Notes under the pieces: model-generated
What the model was told of the DNA's origin: nothing
What the model saw: only the letters and a program-made list of their open reading frames with translations
Database searches by the model: none
Shown: piece after piece, positions 56,976 through 64,000 of the stretch
How positions within the stretch are numbered: position 1 is the stretch's first letter
Layout: each line of letters opens with the position of its first letter
Origin: Microdochium bolleyi
Lineage: Eukaryota; Ascomycota; Sordariomycetes; Xylariales; Microdochiaceae
NCBI GenBank assembly: GCA_001566295.1
Contig: KQ964250.1
Span: forward strand, 1,116,001-1,180,000
Length of the DNA: 64,000 nt
Direction: 5' to 3'
Position numbers and translations under genes: made by a program

Positions 56976-58587
56976 TCACCGCAGGGCGAAGCCCCAGGTG
57001 CTGTTGCTCATGCCGATGCCGTACTCCTGCGCGGCGAAGAGGCTCCTGCGGACTGGTTCTTGTATGTTAGCTTGATTGATTGATAAGTATATATGTGTAT
57101 ATTCAGCGAAAGACAGCCAGATAGAGAAAGGAATAATAAAACGGAACGCAGCCCGATGCGAGCTACAAGACCACATAGACAAAGCGCAGAGTAATGCGAA
57201 AAGCACAGCTGGGCGAACATGTATAGGCTACGCTAAGTATACAAGCAATTCATGTGGGTGTGGATCGCCAGTAGTTGAGGCTGTACTTGAGGGAACGGCC
57301 CAACTCACTTCCATGGGTGTTGGTCGGGCCCAGGTTGTCGGCGCTCTCCCACCACACGCGCAGGCACCAGCTGCTCACGAGCACGTCGAACGCCTCGCGC
57401 GCGAGGCTCGTCGTCGTCACGAGCCGGTGGCACTGCCGCAGCTGGGGGATCCCGCTCGTGTCCAGCTGCGGCAGCGTCTGCCCCTGCACGTGCGTGTCGG
57501 GCAGAACGCCACGCCAGGCCATGTCCTCGCGGGCAACGACCTGGCCGAACTCATTCAGCCACTCCCAGAAGAGGACGGGGACTTCCGCCTTGCCCTTGCC
57601 CTTGCCGAACAGGCCCCCGCCGCCACCACTGCTGCTGGCGGTGCCACTGCCGCCGTCGACAGGCTTGAGCCGGACCGTGAACATCGGCTTCGCAAGCCCC
57701 TTGCCCTTTTCCCCGAATGCAAAGTGCGGTGTGTCGTGCTCGGCCTTCCGCCGAGCGAGCGGCAACACGTCGTAGCCCTGCTCCGAGCCCTTGAGCGCGC
57801 TGAAGCCGGATCCGCGGATCTTGACCTGTTGCAGCCCGAAGCTGCCCAGGCTGCGTCGGCTGGTTGCCTGGCAGTAGAAGCGCGGGATGTTGCCGTCGTC
57901 CTCCCCCGCGCCCTCGACCCGGTGCTTGTAACCCTTGAGCGGCGAGGCGTGGAATTTGGCCGTCTGGTCGTCAAAGTGCCGCAGGTCGAAGATGTGTCTG
58001 CTGCGCTGGACGACGCGCGGGGCCGTACTGTTGCCGCCTGCGGAGCCGGTCTGACGGACAGAGTGGTCAAGCCGCTCAAAGTTCACGCTCCGGTCGCTGT
58101 GCGAGAGGCTCGAGATACCCCTGTTCATGGAGTACAGCGCAGGGCCGGCGGACGCTATGGGCGGCGCCGAAGGCGGCGGCTCTCGAGTCTCACCGGCGGG
58201 GTTCCCCGGGTCGCTGTAGATGAAGTGTCCACTGATGACGAGGCTCAAGGGCTCGATTGTCGGCGCGACGGCGCCTGCAACGTTGGAGTCCGCGCCGTAT
58301 GCGGGCGGCAGGGAGGCGTCGTTGCCACCAGCGGCCGGGCTGTATCCCGGGGGCAGGTCGCTGTCGTCGTCCCCGAAGTCGCCGCCGGCAGTGGATCGGC
58401 TTGTGTATGCGTGGCTGTTGATGTCTGTCTTGGTGTCGTTGTTGATTTGATTGCCCATTGACGTCATGTCGTCCCCCGATCCGTGTGTATAAGACGGCAG
58501 GTCTCCTCCGCCTTGAGGGGCCTCGCCACGACCATTACCAGAGAACGGATTCTTGGTGCCGTCGCCGGCCTCTTCGGGGCGGCCCAT
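56976..58587 (-). CDS. PPxY-containing cytosolic protein of unknown function
   Basis: Exons 58587-57309 and 57058-56976 (250-nt phase-1 intron, gtgagt donor, gctaac branch point) give 453 aa. The start ATG 58587 opens MGRPEEAGDGTKNPFSGNGR. The second exon is supported by its clear coding end RSLFAAQEYGIGMSNSTWGF ALR; without splicing the frame ends at WRSTPT. Residues 70-110 hold two PPxY motifs (LPPGY, LPPAY), the ligands of WW domains such as those of the Rsp5/Nedd4 ubiquitin ligases. The middle has PLSLVISGHFIYSD, IFDLRHFDDQTAKFHA and a Gly/Ser-rich linker near 325-345. The later half (FWEWLNEFGQVVAREDMAWR, LVSSWCLRVWWESADN) is compact and Trp-rich. No enzyme motif or membrane span is seen. 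A role as an Rsp5 adaptor or target is inferred from PPxY alone. Confidence 0.82.
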
Positions 58588-58789
58588 GGTCAGTTGCTCA
58601 CTGCTGCGTGGTTTGCAGTAAGAAATCTGAAGAGTTGCGGAGCAGAAAAAGGGTCGATTGATCAAGGTTCTTATAGTGGTTATGATTGAGGTAGCATTGG
58701 TGACGATGATGACCGATGAGCGACTAAGAGGCCATGCGGGGGGATGTCAGCTTGAGGTCCCGAGGTAGAACGATCAAGCGCACAAGTAC

Positions 58790-58824
<35 letters not shown>

Positions 58825-59497
58825 AGTACTCGCTGATCGTACTTTCCGTAATGAGCAATCGCGACTAATAGCAGATGGAGAAACCGTGACAAGCTGAAAC
58901 CAGCCCCGGGGATTGATTGATGGTGGTCAACTAACCAAAATGTGGTGGGAAAGCGTCATCCTCAGCACTATACAATCCTGATGCAGACAGTTCAGGCGCT
59001 CAAAGGGCAAATATTTCCAATGTAGGCACGGGCTGCGCCCGCGCACAGCCCCGCCGCCGTCACTTTGTGCTGGGGAATGGTCCCCAGAGATGCAGGGAAG
59101 TCGGGTGCTTGGCATTCCACATGAGGAGCAACATGATCTTGTGAAAGACCGATGGTTCGCTCCGCGGGGTATTCTTATGGCGAGGTGAGGTCATGTCTCA
59201 GTTTCCACTCTTGGCCGAGTTTCCGCCTGGACATGGGGCGGCTGCTTGTCTAAACTGCATAGCCTCAATCCCAGATCCACCATCATGGATGATTGATGAG
59301 AGTTCGATTCTCTGGAATACAGTTAGAACGACATGCATATGACCGGACGGTGTCCCTGTCGATCCACCTCTTTGCTTTCCCGGCCAGCCCTACGCCAAGA
59401 GACTCCAACAAACAAGATCTCGCTGTCAACAAACAATTCTCGCATGTGCCAGGCCGCCCCTTCTTCCGTCAATGGCCATGTCCTTAGTACAGCGCTC
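58588..59497. other. Intergenic upstream of PPxY gene
   Basis: 0.9 kb, holding the promoter of the PPxY gene and the 3' flank of the bromodomain gene. It includes a (TG)15 microsatellite. Confidence 0.5.
58791..58820 (+). repeat. Microsatellite (TG)15
   Basis: Fifteen perfect TG units about 200 bp upstream of the PPxY gene's start codon, flanked on both sides by aagtact. Confidence 0.95.
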
Positions 59498-61921
59498 TCA
59501 TAACACTGCACGCTGCAGGTTGTAGTTAATCGTGAACCTCTCCAGCTCCATGTTTAGGCCCTCCGGCCCCGTCTCACCCTGAGGCAAGGCCGCAACCAGA
59601 GAAACCTCGATCCGATTGGGCCCGTATCGCATAGTGGCATCGAACACGGGCTCATTCCGCTTGTCATATGGGGTGCTTGGGTACAGTCGCTGTTGGTCAT
59701 GCATCACATGCAGCTTCCACTCTCGTTGTTCAGCCTCCAGGAAGGCTGCGATATGAGGGCGCAGCTGCAGTCTAAAATGGCTCGGCGGCGCGTTGACAGT
59801 GATATCCTGCTGGAATGCTGTCGCGCTCGCAGGGAGGCTTACACGTAGTGCGTTATCGACAGGCAAGCTCGGGTGGGAGTTGATAACGAGCCTACTCATA
59901 AGAGCAGAGGAGTCATCTGCGCACAATAGTGTCAGCCTTGCGCTCACGCGGCGTAGGGGGCAAAGCACTTACTGATCGGTTGTGGTCTATACTTCTGCGC
60001 CTCAAGAATATCGGCCGCTGTGCGCTTCGGTGGCGGCGGGGGCGATGGCACCGCTGCCATCGGTACATGGCCATTCGAATCATGTCTGAGAATACTCGGA
60101 TGAGGCGCAAACGTTTGCATAGTCGTGCTGGGCATTGCAGCAGGTGACTGTCGAGCATGCGATTCGGCGAGTGGAGCAGGGGTCATGCTGGGACTGGGGG
60201 ACCCTGTGGCATTGGCAATGCTCCGTGTTCTCTCCAGAGGACCACTGTTGAATGAGCTCGCGGCTGGCGGCATGAATGGAGTCTGGCCCAAAGGTGTGCC
60301 TACACGAGTGGGCTCAACAAGAGCGGCTCCAGGTGCTGGCGACGCGCCGGCGCTCGACTTCCCACCGACATGAATGGTGATCTTCTTAGGGTGCGTCGGG
60401 GTTTCGGCAGTTTGCGGTACCTTGAGCTTGATTTTGGGTTGCTGCGCAGGGGGCTCAGGCGCATGCTGCTTTGCTTGTTTCAGTTGTTCGTAGAAGAATT
60501 CCTGCCAAGGTGTTAGTATACCGAGGTACAGCTCGTCGCAAGACTATTCGTCGCATCACGCATACCTCAAACTCCTGCGCGAGGACGAAGATATCGCTTC
60601 CATCCTCATTGTAATGGTACGCGTTCTTCCAGATGAGGCTCGCCGTGTCTTCAAACGTTGTCCACGTCTTGAAGTCGCTCACCCAGGTGGGATCTCCCCT
60701 TCCGTGCAGACCGCGAACCTGTTTCTGGAACTTCTTGACAGCCATTGGTTCCGCAATCACATCATAGTAGTCCTTGAGACTTCGGGAGGGTAGGAACATG
60801 AAAATCTCGAAATGTTGGTATCCACTGTAGGTAGTTTCCAGTCAGCTCCAATTCCACGGAAGAAGTATTCAGCAGGGATTGCTACTCACTTATCGTCCTT
60901 CTTGCGAATTATTTCTTCCACAATCTTCTCCTGCGCTTGCTGGAAGCCAAGTCCCTTGTAGTCGATGCCATCGTAGAGGACGTCATTCTTGACAGCTGAT
61001 GAGTTTCGAGCGATCTGTTTCTGGGCGCTTGCCGTGGTTGGTGCGAGAGCTCGGCTCGACGACTTCCGGCGCACCGACCGACCGCCTGCTGAAACACTGA
61101 GATCCTCTTCTTCGTCGTTTTCCTCTCCCTCGGCATCCTCATCGTCGGGCTCAGGCTCCACCATCTTTGCTTGCGGCTGACTTCGAGACTTGATCCTGAC
61201 CCTGCTGCGGACAGGCGTAGCAAAATATTCGTCGGTTTCGCCATGGGCATCATCGGTGCCGTCTGCGGGCAGCGGCGTCGCTGTCGCTTGATAGTTGCCT
61301 AGCTTGTATGCAGGGTTATATTTGACCATCAGATTACTGACTGCCTTTCTCACTCGTTCCGCGTCGCCGAAGATCTCGGAATGCCGTTGGTTCGTCTCCT
61401 TTGCGTTTGAGACCAGTCGCTTGAAGTCGCTCTCGAGCGCCGATAGTTTAGGGTACTGGCCGTTCAAGAGTTTCTGCTCAACAATCTCCAGTGACAAGGG
61501 CAATTTGATTTTCCTGTAGTAGTCCGGGTTCGTGTCGGGTGGCGGCAATACCTCGAAGAAGGGAGCCACAGCTCGTCCACTGCAACACTCGTCGTTAGCT
61601 CAAGGAGGCAGAGATTTCCCGTGGTGCAAGGCAGCATTGCATACTTCTTGTCAGTTGTGGCTCGAATCGTCTCGAGGATGTTCAGGCCGTAGGCTGTAGT
61701 CGACTCTGCGGACTCCCCTTGTGCCAGATCACCAAACTCCTGCCATTGGCACCGTTGTGTCAGTAGCGATTCTCAGCTTAGCACTGCCCGCCTTCTTCGC
61801 ACGGCAGCAAAGCCCAGTGTGCACTCACCTCTTGTAGTCTCCTCCGCTTCGAGGCACGATCTGGGGTGTCGGCAGCTGGCTCGTGGCCATTGACGCCGCT
61901 TGCTTTGCGCTTGTTGTCCAT
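59498..61921 (-). CDS. RSC4: RSC4-like chromatin remodeller subunit, two bromodomains
   Basis: Six exons (61921-61829, 61739-61645, 61579-60890, 60824-60566, 60501-59973, 59916-59498; introns 89, 65, 65, 64 and 56 nt) give 694 aa. Rsc4 reads acetylated histone H3 for the RSC remodeller. After a basic N-terminus (MDNKRKAS...ASKRRRLQE), bromodomain 1 covers about 48-155 (APFFEVLPPPDTNPDYYRKI, LVSNAKETNQRHSEIFGDA) and bromodomain 2 about 268-380 (FLPSRSLKDYYDVIAEPMAV, LIWKNAYHYNEDGSDIF, with the acetyl-lysine Asn at 365). An acidic/basic linker (DDEDAEGEENDEEED, then RRKSSSRALAP) separates them. The C-terminal part is a Pro/Thr-rich region, then a beta-rich domain (LRVSLPASATAFQQDITVNA, MRYGPNRIEVSLVAALP). 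The order and size match Pezizomycotina Rsc4; the acidic linker is longer than in yeast Rsc4, where the bromodomains are in tandem. The gene is divergent from CKS1. Confidence 0.9.
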
Positions 61922-63495
61922 TGTTGGCTGACGTGGCCGCTTGCGTTGCGAAGAACGAAAGGTGGTCGTGGTCCTTTGCGCTTCGCGATGCCGTGTCGCG
62001 TATTCTGGCGCCTAATGCACGACGGCGACAGTTGTGTGCTGCCGGGCCAGAGAGCTGCTATAGCGACTGTGCAGAGCCGGTCGCTCGGGCGGATGGTTGC
62101 GAGCGGATTGAGCGCGCCTGGGCACGCCAATTGCCGCGAGTGGCTTGCGGCAGCAAGCTACGTATTGCGCAGGATGGACCCGATGTCGGGGATATGCTTC
62201 GCGACAAGCTTGACCTGGTGGGTTGATGGTGGTGGGTGCTGGTGCTCTGCGCGGTCGCGTCAAGGCAGGGCGGCGCATAGAGAGCGAGTTGGCGCAAGGC
62301 GGAGTGGTGCAGGACCAGAGTGAAAAGTGGGTGCTGCCAGAACTTGGATGATTGTTCCAGGCGGGTCCTTGCAGGCCACGGGTCTTGACACCAGCCACAA
62401 GCAGCCACACCAACCCTAAACCATTGGGAATGAGCCAGGCTTAACCGTCTACAGTAGTGAAACTAGGGTGCTTCCTGTCGAGACTCGGCTGTCCCTTGAT
62501 CGTCGCGACAGCCATGCACGATTGTCTCTTGTGTACAATCTACTCCGCGAATAGCGACGTCGAGCATTCCAGGGTACATGGCAAGTTGCAATCTCTGGCT
62601 GGGGCTGCCGTTCCAGTCCGAAACTGAACAAAGGTCTGTTTGTGTATCCTCGTTTCAGCAAGTCGGGTCTGGAGTGCAAGCAAAAAGCGGAATGGAGGAT
62701 GCCAAAGCGTTGGACAAAGGCTTCATAGGCAACAACGGCTGGGTGAAACAGCGTGCCGTTGGTCGCCTCGCCATTCCGGACAAACAACATTGTTCTTGCA
62801 CCGGGGCATCCAACAACTAGCCTGATCTTGCAAGCTTGCATCAGCTTGTCTTGGGACAGTCGAGGCCGGTGAGCCATGGCTCAACTGAAGTTTGTGCACG
62901 GGCTCTTGATGGCTGTCAGGGCCTCGCTCACATGCAGCCTCTCCAGTGGACCGATTTGTTTACATTCGACGCCCCCGAGGTCGGCTGCACCACGCCGGAG
63001 CATCCTTATGATTTATAAAGATCCCCGGGACCCAGCGCGAAACCATATTTGAATAAGGCTTGCCCATTCTCGCCTTCTCCTTTTCCATGCAAGCACCGTG
63101 CCTGCCTTCGATTTTCTCAGACTGCATACTATTGCGCCTCGAGCCTCGTGCTTTCCCAGACATTTGCTGTCCGCTGCTTGTTTACAGCCCCTAGGTCGCC
63201 CCGTCCAAGCCGGCCAGCCTCGCGACCGACCGGGCAACTCCCACTCTGCCCCTCCTGCACCCCACGCGACACTCGCTCCTGCTTTTGTTGATCTCCGCTC
63301 TTCCGCACCACCGCCTCCAGTAGTTCGCCGTGCCGACTTTTTCGCATCGTCCTGCCCGCCCTCGACCGTACAACACGACTGCCAACCTGTCGTCTCTTCT
63401 TCTACAACCTTGCAATAGCTAGCAAGACGCTCCACCCCGAGCTTGCAGCCACGATCCCAACCGAGCCCGTCCGACCAGCTGCTGCCCCGTTCAAA
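61922..63495. other. Divergent intergenic region, RSC4-like gene / CKS1
   Basis: 1.6 kb of shared upstream DNA. The last 430 bases are the C/T-rich leader of CKS1. Overlapping chance frames only. Confidence 0.5.
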
Positions 63496-63979
63496 ATGTC
63501 GTTCAGCATTGACATGTCCCGCCGCAACAAGGAGCCTCGGCCGCTCAAGGACAGCGAACGCGCCCGGCTCGAGGAGTTCATCGACTCGATCCACTACTCT
63601 GCGAGATACTCCGATGACGAATACGAGTACCGACACGTGCAGCTCCCCAAGACCATGCTCAAGGCTATCCCCAAAGACTACCACGACAGCTCCAAGGGTA
63701 CCTTGAAGCTGCTTTGGGAAGACGAATGGAGGGCGATCGGCATTACACAGGTACATGATTCCCATACCACCTCGTACTCGACATCTATCGAGCCCATGAC
63801 TAACACCACTTCTTTACTGCAGAGTCTTGGCTGGGAGCATTACGAGGTCCACGAGCCCGAGCCACACATCTTGCTGTTCAAGTGAGTCTACCAGACGTCC
63901 CGCGTAATACGATCCCTGCCACCGTCCAAGTCAGCTAACCATCCCCAGGCGGCCTTTGAACTACCAGCCGCCGCAGTGA
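63496..63979 (+). CDS. CKS1: Cyclin-dependent kinase regulatory subunit CKS1
   Basis: Exons 63496-63750, 63823-63881 and 63949-63979 (introns 72 and 67 nt) give 114 aa, complete within the window. Cks1/Suc1 binds CDK1 and docks phosphorylated substrates onto it, through a phosphate pocket, to promote mitotic entry and exit. Diagnostic parts are IHYSARYSDDEYEYRHVQLP, KGTLKLLWEDEWRAIGITQ and, in exon 2, SLGWEHYEVHEPEPHILLFK RP with the hinge HEPEPH that decides monomer or swapped dimer. Exon 3 gives only the last codons (RPLNYQPPQ). ATG 63496 starts MSFSIDMSRRNKEPRPL; a second ATG six codons later also has a fair context. The size equals that of fission yeast Suc1. It is divergent from the RSC4-like gene. 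Confidence 0.97.
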
Positions 63980-64000
63980 ACATCGGAAAGGCAACGAGAG

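Noticed and set aside
59290..59325. B-box-like agttcgattct suggesting a tRNA
   Set aside because: The T-stem closes for only four pairs, and no matching acceptor stem or anticodon arm is found upstream.
1..64000. CRISPR array or bacterial-type operon
   Set aside because: There are no regular direct repeats with spacers, and the intron-rich genes are clearly eukaryotic.

Overview
The window is nuclear chromosomal DNA of a filamentous ascomycete (Pezizomycotina, most likely a Sordariomycete). The reasons are moderately high GC in coding DNA, many short spliceosomal introns (mostly 54-105 nt) with GT-AG ends and CTAAC-type branch points, CT-rich leaders, and a set of fungal-type genes (Rlm1, Msb1/Mug8, Mtm1, Gpi19, Rsc4). 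Genes sit on both strands, one per roughly 3 kb, with no operons. I see no virus, intact transposon, CRISPR array, rRNA or tRNA gene.

Left part (1-17.4 kb): the 3' end of an epoxide-hydrolase-like gene, a type II membrane GH47 alpha-1,2-mannosidase, a Ser/Arg-rich protein with six near-identical 33-residue repeats, a secreted GPI-type protein with a dense histidine tract, a Maf-family nucleotide pyrophosphatase, a small bHLH factor (Ino4-like), mitochondrial threonyl-tRNA synthetase, a two-TM coiled-coil protein and a polytopic membrane protein. Then comes a 7.2-kb gene-poor island (17.3-24.6 kb) with T33, G14 and heptamer repeats.

Middle part (24.5-46 kb): a 750-aa disordered protein with a 12-bp hairpin just before its start codon, a coiled-coil nuclear-type protein, the MADS/MEF2 cell-wall-integrity factor Rlm1 with a perfect MEF2/Rlm1 site in its own upstream region, TFIID subunit TAF1, actin-related protein ARP4 divergent from GPI-GlcNAc-transferase subunit PIG-P, and a Pof7/Hrt3/FBXO9-type F-box protein.

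Right part (46-64 kb): mitochondrial carrier MTM1/SLC25A39, uracil-DNA glycosylase, the polarity/CWI protein Msb1, a PPxY-containing protein, the double-bromodomain RSC4-like subunit and the CDK subunit CKS1.

Functional threads: transcription and chromatin (TAF1, ARP4, RSC4-like, bHLH, Rlm1), cell wall and surface (Rlm1, Msb1, GH47, PIG-P, GPI protein) and mitochondria (Thr-tRNA synthetase, Mtm1, possibly a mitochondrial UNG form). These are separately transcribed genes; I infer no cluster-level system. Exon boundaries were worked out by hand from splice sites, reading-frame phase and family conservation, and every joined CDS keeps frame to its stop codon.
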